Notes: generated by a model from the letters alone, not told the origin. Counted from the stretch's first letter, positions 34,481-48,425 are shown. The stretch: DNA of 64,000 bases from Bigelowiella natans CCMP2755 (GCA_000320545.1 ADNK01000562.1:24590-88589), one strand, 5' to 3'. Program-made: numbers and translations.

Positions 34481-36420
34481 TCACGTGACAGCTGCACCCC
34501 AATTTGCCAAAACAGAACCATCAAACCCACTCTCCTGCTGCCCATGGAAAGTATCGTCTTGTAGTCCAGCGAATGTGACTTCATAGGAACCGTTTGGATC
34601 GATTTTCATGTAAAGCGTCGTCCCATTTTCAATCTCAAGTTCCGAAAGCGATTTGTGCTCCTCTGTCAGTTCTTTTCGATTATAAAAAAGTTTTTGCTGA
34701 GCGGGGCTGGCATCTGTATATTCCATGATCTTGAGTCGCAGCACAGACAACTTGTCGCTACTCTCCGCCGTGACCTACACATAATATATCATGTACAATG
34801 ATATCAGTGGTTGTTTTCAAGGTTTTCACACAATCTGAACAATCATGTTTAACCATATGTTTATCCTTAGTTATGAGAGCGGCTGTGAAATCACGCGCAT
34901 GTGTTACATCACCGTATAGGAAACAAGACCCTTCGATTTAGCCCGACGTTTTGGTCTCTTTCGTCGTGTGAAAGTAGACGCTATCGTTCCCCTGCCACCA
35001 CCACCACTAGAAGCAGCGCCACCACCGTCGCTGCTACTGCCAACGATGCTCGCATGACAGCCATCATTTTGTATAGGCACAGGAGTTTCCCGATCCAAAA
35101 CGACGATATGGATCTCCCCATCGGAGTAGAATAATCGTGCTTGCTTTTCCAAATCGGCTCGTTCCTAGACGGAAGGCGTGTTGAGAGGAAGTGGGATACA
35201 TATATTACCATGGATCATGAGGGATGTGAGTATGACTATTCTAATTGCTGATGCACACTTGCCTACACCCCACACGCACGCATCAGCACCTTTGTACATT
35301 GCTGGCAGATCTCCGGAACAGTATCTACAGCTGTGCCCGCCCATCTATTGTCACTGGAGGTGAATGTCACTTGCGGTGGGTGCTCGTTGGGGCCTCCTTC
35401 AAAGCCAAACTTCTCCCTCAATATGTCCATTTCATCCAAGTTTACGATCTGCCAAGGCATTCAACATGCAAATTGAATATACTCATTACTCCTCCTTCCG
35501 ACTTCTTCTTCTTCTTCTGTTATCTATCTATGTAATTACCGCCAGTTTTCCTGAGTCTGCACCGCCTGGATCCAATGACTTTGGCACGGGGTTGTACTTT
35601 AGCATCTTATGCTCACACAGCAGCTCGCTCGTGTTGAGGGGTGGAGGCTTTTCGGAGGAGTTTTGGATGTAGTCAACCCACATAGTTGCCCACGAGTGCG
35701 GAATGATGAAGTAGCTGCCGCTGCGCGGAGGGATGATACCAGGGAAACCCTGTCCTCCATTACGCATCAGCTTCGTCAGGCCTCCAAGCTGAGGGAGAGG
35801 AGGAGGTGTGCGGTATCATAGAGAGAGGGGGCGGGATTAGCTGATGATCGTTCCTCATTCTATCAACGTCAACCATTTATAATCGACGAAAATATCACAT
35901 TTACGGCGGGCGGCAGCTGCTCACGACATACCTCTTTTTGCTCCTTCCGACGCTTCTTCCTCCTCTCCTGCGTGATCTTCTTACTGTGAAGCTTTTCGTC
36001 GAGGCAGAGGGGACACTCGGGCGCTCCTTCCTCATACGGAACACCGCGAAACCTCTCACGAAGCGCCTTCCAAGCGCGGCCTGTGATCAGCCTCCGGTCC
36101 TTCTTTCCCACCATCAACCGTCCGTGTGCGCACTGGAGGTCGGCGGTAAGGTCTTCGGGGACTTCAATGGTGAAGCCGTTCTTATCGACCTTTGTACAAT
36201 TTAGTATTGTTATCATTGTTATTATCGCCAGCAGCAGTAGTAGTAGCAGCAGCAGCAGCAGCAGTTGGGGGGTATACGGACAGCAGTTGGGGGGTATACG
36301 GACGACTAAAGAGGAGGGTGCATGCATGCATGCTGTGTACTGTAGCTTGTGTAAGATGCTATACGAGTGTTGCTGGCTGTCCTGACCAATTGATGGACAA
36401 GGAACTACACACACACACAC

Positions 36421-36467
<47 letters not shown>

Positions 36468-36604
36468 ATTGTTGCTAAATACAATCCGTGTAGAATGTTC
36501 GCATCCACGTATACGCGTGTGAAATCGATTAACCAGTCGTCGTCGTCATCGTTGCCAATCTCCAACAACAGTTACTACTACTACTACTATCAATCTATCA
36601 AAAC

Positions 36605-36642
<38 letters not shown>

Positions 36643-37120
36643 CCACCACTTCTACAACTACTTACTACCGCAGCGCCTTTCCTCCTCTTGGCTGCGACGT
36701 ATTCCTTGAACAGTTTTACCCACACACGCGATATCCACATGCCGCCATTGCGCTGCTGCTCTTTAACTGAGCTGCTGTTGCTACCACCATATCTAGCTGA
36801 TGACCCATTCACTTTGCTGCCTCTAGTACTACTACTACCACCACTGCTACTACTGCTCCTGCTGCTTTCATGGGTGGGCGGGATCGTTTTGAGGAGGGCA
36901 AGTAAGCGTGAGTTATCGCTATTCTCCTTCTCCTTCCGACTGGCGGCGTCACGAAACCTCGTCACCTTTGGGTTGTTATTTTGTGTCATCATCACCAAAT
37001 GGATATAGTGACTCACACTTGGAAGAAGTACTATGCTACTACCTAGCTCAAAACAACAAAATAGTACATAACAACGTGAAATCACGATGTCATGTGTCTG
37101 CAATATTAGGCCTTCTCTCT

Positions 37121-37167
<47 letters not shown>

Positions 37168-37941
37168 CCCAGCTTTCAAAATCATTTATAATAAGCCATG
37201 TTGATGGTCTCACTGTAGATCATGTCTCTGTTTTACCATACTCTTTGAGGATAGCTTTCACCACTATCACCCACCACCACCACCACCACCATCATCACCA
37301 TCACCATCACCATCATCATTATCATCCTCAGCATCAACATCATCATTGTTTGCAAGTCGCTATCTTACGCATGTCGTGCAAAGCTCCGAAAGCGGGATGT
37401 AGTGCGGGTCGCGCAGCCAGGCCTTCGCTTGCAGATCCTTGGAAATGATCGTCCACGCATCGTAGCTTAGGCGCTTCATGGTTGCCTTTTTGTGCGGGCA
37501 GAGCTTCCCGTGGGTGCAAAGCAGAGCCTGACAACTCTCTTGCACGCCGTCTCCCGGTTTCAGATTGATAGCGCTGCTATAACGATCCTCAGAAGAGACG
37601 GCAGTGTGTTGCTTCTTCTCCTTCTCCTCCTCTTCCTGCTGGCTCTTTTTCTTCCTGCTGTTCCCAGAAGAATCTACCGCATTTTTTGATGATGTTAAAG
37701 ACGGTATCGCTGGCGACGACGCCGACGATGATAATGATAATGATGCTGATGATTTCCCGTAGTCTCTTCCTGCAACGACAGAGCTTTCGGGTGTCTCGTC
37801 TTTCCCCGCTCTAGCACCCGTGCCGAGGACGGCCTTGATCCCAGTGAAATAGTCTTTGAGCCAGTGACGATTTAGCACGACGTAGCTATTTGCTGATGAC
37901 GCTGCTGCCGACCCTGAGTATAGCAACAGGGAGGAGGGAGG

Positions 37942-37989
<48 letters not shown>

Positions 37990-38688
37990 AATGAGACGAA
38001 GCCAGAAAGAAAGAAATAACGACGTGTGTGTTGTTCGGTAGGTAGGTAGGGAGAGGTAGGCAAGTTGGTAAGATCGGAAGGAGCAAACACCACCTTCCAT
38101 CAAGGAATTGTAGCAACAGCGATAGTAACTCATCATCATTCATAAATCTACTTCAGGTATTGTCACGAACCCTTCGATTCGGAGTTAAAGGCTTTAGCAT
38201 TCTCAGCGATTACACGGTCTACAATATTCTTCCGCTCCTCAATCGAGTCCTCGAGTATCCTAGCCCTTTCCGTATAATCCCCGCACCTTTCACGGCACAC
38301 CTCATCATTTTTTTTTGTCAGGTGACAGGTCAGTGGGTGGGTGGGTGAGTGAGTGGGTGAATGAGCGCAAGATTGGACTGGAAGACACAGAGGAAAGATG
38401 GGTTCTATATATATGATGATAATGATGATGATCATGATCACTAAGCGTAATTCAATAATTATCATGTGTAAGCAGGGGGGCAAACAAGTAATGGTGGTAA
38501 TAATGATGACGATAAGTATGAAGCGAAGGAAAGGGAGAGAGAGAGGGCTCAGTCAACGAGATTTCATGTACTACTTTTGGTCGAATTCTCTGTTGGCAGC
38601 TTCCACGCATTCTAGCAATGCTTTAGGCAAAGAAGGTGTAGTAGCAAGCCCCCCCTCCTGATCTGCTGATCCCAATGCGTTCTTCTTT

Positions 38689-38720
<32 letters not shown>

Positions 38721-39202
38721 GCGACGAGTGCCTCCCCCCTCTCTGCGTCGTGTGTAGACCATCATGTACGCGTTCTTGGATGTGCGGTGAGTGAGGGGGG
38801 GGGAAGATGGGGATTCTGCAACATCGCCGTTGCCGTCGCCATCCTTCTCTTGTTCCTTCTCCTCCTCCTCCTCCACCTCCTCCTCCTCTGTAGTTGGTTT
38901 CTTCCTCTTCCTGCACCTCTTCTTTGAGCTCTTCTTTCCTACCTCTCTCCTGTTATTACTATGACTCGAGGAGCTCGTTGGTATGTCTACTCCTCCCCCC
39001 GTAGGAACGGAAGCAGCAGCAGCCTTCTTCCTAGACCTCCCACGCTTTCTTGTGCCGCTCCTTGATTGTTCGCTGACATTTATCAAACGCATCATCATCA
39101 ATTTTGACCCCCCCATCGACCCCCCCCCGCCTAATACGTATTAAGAAGAGGGGCTCGCAAATACGACTACCGGAACTATAACCTGATATCGGGGATGTAG
39201 TC

Positions 39203-39234
<32 letters not shown>

Positions 39235-39904
39235 GGCGTCTGTTGCTGCTGCTACTAACACCTTCTCTACCTTTCCCATTTATGCTTCCGTAATCTTCTC
39301 CTCCTCCTCCTCCTCCTCCTGCTGCTTCGGCACTCTGCTTTGCTGACCCTCCTGCTGCTGCACTGCCCCCCCCAGCACTTTTCTTCCTTGTTGCTGGCTT
39401 GCATACATCGCGGCCGATGCTCGTGACCTTTTCGTCATCGAAGTGCCACCATTCTCCTGTTGTCTCGTCCTTGGCGTCGATGACGTAGTGGCCAACCTTA
39501 CCAGTGGTTATACGTGCATTCACAAACAATCAACGTGATGATGATGGCACGACGAAAACGATGGTAATGAACATTATGGCGAGGAGGAAGTGGATGATAA
39601 GGATTCAGTGTGCTCTGTCCTTCGCGCATCTCACAAAGTACTGCTGCTTTTTTATGCATATTGGTTTGATGGGAGTGAGGCTTACGTTTGCGCTTGTGCC
39701 GTGATGTAGCAAGATCGCTGCAAGGTCGTAGAGAATCGGTTGTTGTCGTTGCTGCTGCTGCTGCCGCTGCCTGCTGCTCCGCGTTTTGGTCCCTGTTCGT
39801 TCCTCTTGTTGTTCCCATTTTTCTTCTTCTTCTTCAACATAAGGCGACATATCCAAGGTCCTTGGCACGCCGATATTATCGAGGACCTTTCGCTTGCGGA
39901 ACTC

Positions 39905-39951
<47 letters not shown>

Positions 39952-40547
39952 GGCATTGAATCAACAACTAAATCGGAAATCTAAATTACTCGAAATTTCT
40001 TATAAGTGACCCCCCTTTTGTCGATGGTTATGCTTTGATGATGCAAAGATCAAATTATGTTGCTAATTTAAAGAAGTAGACGACAACGACGGACGACAAC
40101 GACGAGGACTAGGTTGCCATCAACTGACATGACATCACACCGACGACGTAGCACACCTGTCGGTCGTAGCAAAAGCGTATGAGTTGAACGTTGAGGACCT
40201 TGGAGAACGGCATCGTACATGGCACGGTGATAGATATGGGAGTTGGAAGCAAACATAAATATCATTGATCAAATCCTTCTGAAAAATGTACGACGACCAA
40301 TGACAGTTACTGCTCACGTCGACACCCCCCCCCCCCCCCCCCCGCTCAGTACATTTTAGAAACATGCACGCACACGACGCACACATACAGGAGGTAGGCT
40401 GACGAGGACGGCTCTCCGATCTGCATCACGCTTTGTTTGGCAGCGGCTACAAAGGTACTGGTTGCAGCCAGTAAGAGCCTCCTTCGCGATCATCGACTCC
40501 AGTGAGTCTTCGAGGGTCTTCATCCCTATATAATTGCACGGGGGAGC

Positions 40548-40591
<44 letters not shown>

Positions 40592-41816
40592 ACATAGGAA
40601 CTGAAACGCGGCTCATACGGAAAAGGAGGTCTCTAGTAGCAAGAATAAAGGAATCTTACGCTCTCTCCTTTTCTAAATTCAAGATTTTCTGAAGGATTCT
40701 GTGTCATCACTGCAACCAAAAGCAGTAATTACTAAGATGTTATTATTATTACCTTTAACTTGGCAGGACAGTTCGTAGAATGTAGAAAGCCTCTTGGACT
40801 CATTCTTGCAGTGGCGGCACTGGGTGGTGTTGGCGATCTTGCCCTGAAACATCCTGGGTATAAATTGCTTCACGGATGGATTCTTCGATTCACGTGTCGT
40901 CGCCTCCATAATGTTGAGAAGTAGTTTGTTGAATTCCTGCGCGTCCTGCTGCTCATGCGGCTGAAATCATAAAGAATACATAGTAGTTGTGGCAACATGT
41001 GAAGTGCTGTCGGTCTCTTGTCCTCAGTGTCAAAATCAAACAAGACACTGACGTCAACCTTGAGTTCAAGACCCATAATTAATGCGCGAGGATTCCAAGA
41101 GACTCGTTTCGACGCCTGCAGATGCGCAAAGATCTCCTGGATGTGCTTCATGTGCTTCAGTCCTTTCTTCGATAAGTCGCTCTCCTTCAAGTCGTACATG
41201 AATTTCCGAAAGCTGGTGTTCATAAACATGCACTGGAGAAGCGAATTAACGTAGCATGTTGCGCCGAGATTTACCAAGCCGGTCGGAGTCTGAACGTGGA
41301 ATGTATGATTTAGGTGCTAGTTTTTGTTGTGTGTCCTTGTGTGTTTTTTTAGCGTCTCTGAGTGTGATTGTATTTTAGTTGTTGAAAAGGTAGAAAAGAC
41401 ACTTACATTCTCCTTACGCGCGAGAAGGCTCGGGTCCTTGCCCAAAACCTTGTTCTTCAGCGTGTTCGTCTGCTTCCATATGCCCTTCATCGTAAATGGA
41501 TATAAGTGTAAATGTGGTGCGATCCGAGGATGTACACAACGCACAATCAAGAGCACGCAAAATGATCAAGGGTGAGATTCTATGATTTTGGCACAGCATT
41601 TTCGATTTAGGATATACAAGTTCTTTCCCAGGGCGCCGTGTGTGAATGTATGAATGACTCAGAGGAAAACTGAGGTGATAGAAGCCATAAAGCATATTGC
41701 ACCTGTTTTCCGTGGCCGAGGTCATCGAGGGAGTTAGGGTTGTTGTCGTTTGGCTTGGACTTCTTGCTTGCTGCGTAGTGAAAGTTGTAAGCCTGGAGCA
41801 TCTCCGAAGCCCTCAT
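34481..41816 (-). CDS. USP48: USP48/UBP26-type ubiquitin-specific protease
   Basis: Exons spread over 7.3 kb. From the start (41816, MRASEMLQ) the order is: GIWKQTN lead-in, the catalytic Cys box LVNLGATCYVNSLLQ (about 41290), QQDAQEF, a zinc knuckle CRHC...CSRC, VLNVQLIRFCYDRQ, LDMSPYV, the His box GHYVIDA with EWWHFDDEKV (about 39500), and SKNAYMMVYTRR closing the USP fold. Then come three DUSP-like segments (WLKDYFTG with CTHGKLCPHKKA; WVKLFKEYVAA with CAHGRLMVGKK; WVDYIQNS with CEHKMLKY) and a C-terminal ubiquitin-like domain (LKIMEYTDASPAQQKLFYNR). This order is that of human USP48 and plant UBP26, nuclear enzymes that remove ubiquitin, including from histone H2B in plants. Acidic and Asn/Gln repeats in the open frame at 38571-39116 may be coding insertions. 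Not every splice junction was resolved. Confidence 0.88.
36405..36640. repeat. (AC)n, (GA)n and (TA)n in a USP48 intron
   Basis: AC run at 36405-36420, GA run at about 36421-36465 and TA run at about 36609-36638, near CAG/AGT trinucleotide repeats at 36230-36265. Confidence 0.9.
37940..37985. repeat. (GA)n in a USP48 intron
   Basis: Long GA run; as CT on the coding strand it lies beside the exon encoding the first DUSP segment. Confidence 0.9.
39908..39951. repeat. (TA)n in a USP48 intron
   Basis: TA repeat of about 21 units immediately upstream, on the coding strand, of the exon that continues FRKRKVLDN. Confidence 0.9.
40324..40343. repeat. C homopolymer
   Basis: About 19 consecutive C residues in a USP48 intron; the length may be unreliable in assembly. 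Confidence 0.85.
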
Positions 41817-42304
41817 CCTCCCCCTTGCTTCTGCCTCTGGGCGACGTTGCAATCAATACTGTGCTCTTGCCTCGTCCGCCAAGGCTCACCCAGGCGCGGG
41901 AAACACGGGAGGATCCGAGAGTTTTTTGGAGATATTCGTATATCTCTTGAAGTCTCCAAGATGGAGCACGGTTACGTCTCCGATCTACTCCGCAAGTAAA
42001 CTTGTCTTGTCGCTAGATCTAGTCGCCAGAGACAACAAGAATCTCCACAGAATCTCCGAAAGAACTATTGCCGGTCATTGACGGGGGGAAAGTACTACTT
42101 CCGCAACCTCAGACGGCTCTACGGTACTATACAAAGTCGGTGTACCCCCCCACACAATTTTTCCGACCAACCAGCGTACTCTCTATTCTAACCATGGCAA
42201 TTCCCCACCTAATGTTTCGAGTGAATCATACGCTTATTGTCCCCCTGTTACAAATGTGTAAATTTCCTCTGCGGCTGTCTGCTTTGTTGCTTTAATTACT
42301 GCAG

Positions 42305-44222
42305 ATGATGAGGAACTCTTTTCCGATTGTGGGGCTCTGTGTGCTTATAGTGCTAGCAGCGGGTCTGTTTAGTGTGCAAAAGAGCAGGTACACGGATTTA
42401 AATGTCTACTAACCCTTACTTCATGTTCGATAATTCTATTTTTGGGGGAAATTCTTGCTGGTAAAGACACTAACAAACTGCTGCTTGTGCTCCACTCAGC
42501 CACCTCAGCCTAGCTCCAGCTCGTGTGATGACACCACGATCTGTTCGGCCGTGCATGATGCCCAATAGCCGTATGACAGCGCCCCGTATGGTTCCTTTTG
42601 TTGGACTACAATCGAAATCGGAATCGATCATGCCACAAAGTCCTTTCATTAAGAACCGCGGTAAGATCTTCCGTTCGCGTTCCGAGCTTGAGGCTGCCTC
42701 CTCAACAGAGGCTCCTGCATCTTTCAAGGTAGTAATTTGATGGAACAATCTGCCAATAGCTGCAGTATTAGCAAAACTCATATATACATGGTATTTGTAT
42801 CAATTTTTGATATTCTCAGATTGGCGACCAAGTCCTCTCATTTTTTTCGGAGGATGAGTTGTGGTACAGTGCCGAAGTAAAGGTGATGTTCTTGAATTAA
42901 AAAAAAACGTACCTTTCTCTGGCAAATACTTGTTCAATCGTTGTTGAAACTAGGCACTAACTCTCCCCCTCGTTATTATCTTTCTTTTCGCCATCAGTCA
43001 TTCCTTTTCGAATCAATCTCTTACGTCATCTTTTATCTTCCCCCTTTTCAGGACGTAATTGAGGAAGGAAAAACCTACTTGATGTATTACCTTGATTATG
43101 GAAACGAGGAAGAGCGTGACATATCTCAGATCAAGGAGGATGATGGCTCTGGGCAGCCCGTCGAATGGATCGAGCCTGAGGTACGAATAGTGGTAGTAGG
43201 AAACTACTTTGTTGCTCATAATTCCTTGTTGCACACCTAATTTAATCACTAGATCAACGAGGTTTACGATGGAGTTGTAGTGGGGGTCGTACCTTTCGGC
43301 GTGTTTGTTAACTTTGGCGCGGAGAGGGACGGCATGGTGCATATCTCGCAGGTATCATGGGTTTTCATAGTAGCCTCTTTCCGACAATTTAATTTAAAGG
43401 GGTGCGATAAGATTGTCATTTTATTAGCATTATCTCCAATGGTGCTCAGAGAATTTGACACTTCCATCAACATTACTATCACCACCATCATCATCACAGA
43501 AGGACCAAGGAAATGTCAAAAGACGAGACATCGTCCTCTCCTTCTCATTTTACATATTGTTTATTATTGCTCTATCTCAAAAGATTGCCCCCTGGAGAAT
43601 CGAGGACCCTGCTGACGTTGTCAGCCCAGGCCAAGCTGTACGCGTGCGGTTGTTGGATATTCGCGATGATGGCAAGCTGCAGCTAACGATGAAGGGGCTC
43701 AATCCCGACATAGCGCCACCAGCTGACGCAGGGTTCTCAGGCAAAATGCCAGATGAAGGCGGTAAGGAGAAATCCACCTTTTGCCAATTTAGTAGCTAAG
43801 CTCCTGCTACTAATAGCACTACTATTGCTCCAACTTTCTCCTCCCCCCTCAATACGAATATATTCAAACACGATAACAAAACTCAACTTCAGGCATCTAC
43901 GAGGGGAAGGTTGTCAGCATACGGAACTTTGGCGCTTTTGTCAACTTTGGGTTTGCCCGTGATGGTCTAGTCCATGTATCGCAAATGGCAGATTACCACG
44001 TCTCCGATCCTGAGGATGTTGTCTCCGTTGGCGACAAGGTACAGCGGTGATGATAATTGATGATGACGATGGTGTTGTCGCCTATGGTGCGGGAGATGTA
44101 TGGACTATAACAATCATACCAATCACCATCAGGTGAAGGTTCTGGTGCAAAGTGTGGAGCCTTCTGGTCGCATAGCTCTCACATTTAAAGGGGACGGGTT
44201 AGGTGTTCTTGAAGAGGTTTAA
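42305..44222 (+). CDS. Plastid-type protein with Tudor-like and two S1 domains
   Basis: Eight exons (42305-42387, 42500-42728, 42820-42882, 43052-43180, 43253-43351, 43584-43761, 43893-44038, 44133-44222) join in phase to 338 aa. Residues 1-25 are a signal peptide ([15 protein letters not shown]); about 26-100 are a basic transit-like stretch. A Tudor/SMN-like barrel follows ([20 protein letters not shown] ... [12 protein letters not shown]). Two S1 RNA-binding domains come next ([19 protein letters not shown] ... [25 protein letters not shown] ... LVHVSQ). S1 pairs occur in the plastid PSRP-7/EF-Ts polyprotein and other plastid translation factors, but no EF-Ts domain is present here. It probably binds RNA in the plastid. 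Divergent from USP48. Confidence 0.82.
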
Positions 44223-45289
44223 AGTGCGAAGTATCTTCCTCGCTGTCACAGCACAAACGACGATGTCTACAACGACAACCGTTACGATTATGTAGAAGCT
44301 AGTAACATACTAACTATAGCAAGAACAACCATTAACATTGAAACTCCTGGAGTATCTTTTTGAGGAGGAGGAGGGCAGAGGGTGGAAAGGGAATTGTTGA
44401 AATCCAGCCAATGCGTGCCACTCAATGGATATGGCATGAAGGAGATCCATGATAGTTTTCCTGTAATTTTCCTCTATTTTTTCATTTTTCCACTTTATTT
44501 TTCATATTTACGTATCTTCTCTCTCGATTGAGATGTGATCGATGTGACGAACACGGTAGATAGACTGTGATTGTACTCCCTATTCGTCTTGATACGCAGC
44601 TGCTATGCTGCGACGACTATGTGTAAATTCCTACATGCCTTCTCGCATGTGTGTATCTCTCCCGATCGAGGCTATTGATTGTCATAATGAATTATTATGA
44701 TTATGATTATGATGGTGATTGTATTTCAATAATAAACAACGACCAAATCTCCGGTTATGATGACATGCCACAGTGCTCCAGCGCTGCGGAAGCGGTGTGC
44801 GTGCAATAAACGTGCCATTAGCTAGTCGCTCATACTACTAACTTAGTATGTATGCTAGTATGGACTATGCGACGAGCTGCAGGCGATCTGGCGATGCTGA
44901 TGCTACGCCCGCAGATATCTAGATATGGATGTATGATATAGCGATGAAGAATCAACATATTTGTATCATGTTCCATAAGCTAGCTGCTGCCTGCCGCTTG
45001 TGTTGCGCATATCTCCATACTATATCGCCAGATCGGTGTGCGTGTACAGCCTGCTCCTGTTGCATCGGCATGCACGTATACATCTCATGCGCATGCATGT
45101 CTAGATGTTACTATAACTACTACTAGCTCTAGATATGATTATTATGATGTTGGGACCTAGCTAGCTAGCATGCTATGGTTCACATACATACAAAGGCGTT
45201 CTGTTCTAGCGTTGTCGCTACCTAGCTACAGCTACCTAATGTGGTCACAGCAGTCGTTGTTGCTGATGACACACATACATTACAGCTGC
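44223..45289. other. Convergent gap; word-rich island in right half
   Basis: Left half is AT-rich with poly-T-like tracts, consistent with the 3' untranslated region of the S1 gene (AATAAA at about 44731). From about 44760 GCTAGC, TGCATG and CTAGAT words dominate. No gene seen. Confidence 0.6.
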
Positions 45290-46160
45290 TTAAGATGTAC
45301 TCCTTGTGACCACTACGGCTACTATGTTCGAGAGAGCAAACGCTGCAAGCTCAACAAGCTGCTTTCTATCCTCAAAGGCGTCGAAATCTAGCTTATCTCC
45401 TAATAAAAATTTTAGACGGAGATATAAGCCCCAACGACCTATGAACTGTAGATACATTGGCAACTTATTTGTTGAGAAAATCGAGGTGCCTAGACTCCAC
45501 CACCAAAATATTTTTATTATGAATCCTTGAACCATATACGGCCAGAAAATATATTGCTTTCCAATCATCTTCCAGTGATCCAAACAGCCAATAGTGTGCA
45601 ATGTCCATGCGTGCGCGAAAAGGAGAGCTTGGCTAGTCGAATTTCCTATGTCTACAAGATGCATCAGGACCAACGGAGCGATGTGATGAAGATAGAAGAA
45701 GCTGAAGAAAATCTGTATAATACATGTACGTACATCTGTGATCAGTGTAACAATTATTTGATCCTATGCACATCACGACTTTAAATCGATCAGCTTCGCT
45801 CATCTATGAATATATTTCTAGGGCTTATACTTTGTCGTTAGGGAGGCTCCATGGCTCGACGGCGAAATTGAACAAGAAAGGTACCAATGAAATCGCTGAC
45901 ATGAGTGATTCATGCCCAAAATAAATTAAAGTGAGGAGGATAAGTGGGTGACAGACGAACTGGGCCTTCCACAGCGGGTTCGTCGTGATTCGCTTCCTAA
46001 CCTGCATTTTCCATTTGTTTCTTTCGTTATTTGAGTAATTAAGTATTTCTAATCAAATCAGTCACACCTGAGGATGACTTCGGAGGAGTCGTGCGACAAG
46101 GATGAAGGCGAAGGCTAGAGCAGACGGAAGCAGCCATGCAAGTCTTTTCAGCTCGGCCAT
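45290..46160 (-). CDS. Small multi-pass membrane protein
   Basis: Three phase-0 exons (46160-46068, 46001-45831, 45712-45290) give 228 aa. The N-terminus is a signal-anchor (LAWLLPSALAFAFILVARLL). Further hydrophobic stretches are CHPLILLTLIYFG, ISLVPFLFNFA, FFSFFYLHHIAPLVLMHLVD and LAAFALSNIVAVVVTR. The middle contains His and Trp clusters (HAWTLHTIGCLDHW, IFWWW). I do not recognise the family. The start lies 249 bp from the OSB gene, which is transcribed the other way. Confidence 0.65.
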
Positions 46161-46408
46161 TGTGAAGAACTCGTGCAGCGTTTTCAGTGAAAGACAGGCT
46201 CGAATGCCTAGTCGCACGTGTAAAACGTATTACATCTCTCTTTTAGTGGTTTTACGGGTTCCATAAAATCGCGAGGCTATTTGGGGTTAACTGGTGTCGT
46301 TTGATACTCTACGACAACATAATTAAGGTAAATACAAAGATAATCCCACCGCGTTTTCCCTATCTACAGACTCCGACCTCTGACCGAAAAGCACGATCCC
46401 GGACGAGG

Positions 46409-48381
46409 ATGCAAAACCTATGGACGGCGGCGCTGTTCTTGATTGTGTGGATGATGGCAGGGGCCTGGATGGGGATTCATATTGAACGAAATTCTGCAGA
46501 AAGGCGACATTCCTTTTCGCTAGCTTCTGTCTTGCCTAGCACAGCTCGGGCCAAACATCAACATCAAACGATAAGTGGAAGAAATCCTGCGATGATGCTG
46601 CTGCTTAAGGCTTGGAGAGAATCTACAGCACGGTCAAAGAGTCTCCATACGCAAAATATTAATTGTGGACATTCACGTCACCTGGCCGTGCGAAGAAACC
46701 TTAGGTGCTCCCCTCAACTGAACAACCTTCTGCGTCTCGCAAAATATAGATAGATAGAACCTGCATCGAGGCAGAAGAAGAGATAATAAAGTAATAAGAT
46801 GACTTCAACTGTGTGCTGGCTGTAAATTCTCCTAGGTCTTTCGCCATGGATTTTGATGAAGAGCCTTCTGCGCCCATGGTAAGGCGGCTCGAGTTGCGTG
46901 GAGGATGTGTTCGTTCACTCATGACGCCCAAAAACACATAATACCATCACGCACGCATTTTCGTTTCCTAATGTGCGACCCTTCATTAGATGCAGATGTA
47001 GAAGCCGTTAGGCTCAAATCATGCCTGCTACAACATATTTCTCTTACTTTATCAATGAAGGAAGTGGACTGGAGCTCGGAGCTTGCAAATTCTGTAAACC
47101 TGATCGGGAACCTAGGGGCCGACCCACAGGTAGTTGGCATCGCTAGTGGTGGTGATGGTAGTAGCAGTTATTTCTAACTTTGGTGGTAGTAGTGTCATGT
47201 AGTATTATATCACAGAAGAGCGTTGATTACAGTGCGTCTTGATCTGTCATCGCTTACTGCACTGTTCACAATGATTTGTTGATTCAAAGATATCGTATCT
47301 TCCTTCGGGTCGAGTGGTGGCGAAAATGTCTGTCGCAGTGGCCGCCTACGGCAACAAGGTAGCTCGTCAACGTATCTGTTGCTGCACATCTATCGCGACG
47401 ACGTTGCTGTGGCTAGTTTCCTACTACTAAACTACTAATACGAATGGACGTCTGGACACAAACAACCGAAGATTAACATGAGAATGATGGTTTCTGCCCT
47501 GCAGTACGGTCATTCGGTAACTGCCGTGTCAATAACCGGGTTTCTGGACAAAACCCATTCCTATGTTTAGTGCTGTCGTGAAATCATCCCATCTTTCCAC
47601 ACAAAGCTTGCTGTGCCCCTTCCTGTTATTGTTCAATCAGACGAATTGGTTCGAATGTGAGATGTGGAATAATGTGGCCAAATCGGCACAGATCTACCTC
47701 AATAGAGGCTCGAAGGTGATGCGCCTACATAACGTCAGCTAGTGTGTGATATGTTCTGGTCGTAAATTCTGCTTGTTCTTCCCTTTCCTTTTCTTCTTCT
47801 TTTCTTCCCCTTCATCTTCGCTGCAGGTGCATGTAACGGGTCGGTTAGAGAAGGATGTGTGGACTGACAAACTCACAGGAACCTCGCGCTCAAAGATCAA
47901 GGTCAGAGCTTTAGTATTATCATTATCATTATAGTCGACAGCAGTAGTAAGTAGCAGCAGCGCAACATGAGTTTGAGAAACCCATATCATCATCATGATC
48001 TATGTGATCCGCCACCACTACCACCATCACTACTACCACCAACTACCACCATCTATTCATATCTCCTGATTCTCCCTGTTGCTGTGGTATAATGATAATA
48101 ATAATAATAATAATGATAATGATTACATAATAGGTGCTAGTTACGTCGTTCAATACCGTGCGGCCTTATGCTCCAATGGCCCCAGGTATATATCTTCATC
48201 AATCAATTTGATACTTTCAAAGCTGCTTGGAGAGGATGGGGGGGAGAGAGGAGAGAAGACTCAAAATAAGGGAGAGGCTTTTCCTCCTAATACTCTGCAG
48301 CAGCGATATCCATTGACTGCATTGGATGCTATATCATTCTTCTCTGCTGATGTTGTTTCTATCCGCCTCTCCCCCCCCCTT

Positions 48382-48425
<44 letters not shown>

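Noticed and set aside
37245-37448. Poly-His open frame
   Set aside because: Translated CAC/CAT microsatellite in a USP48 intron.
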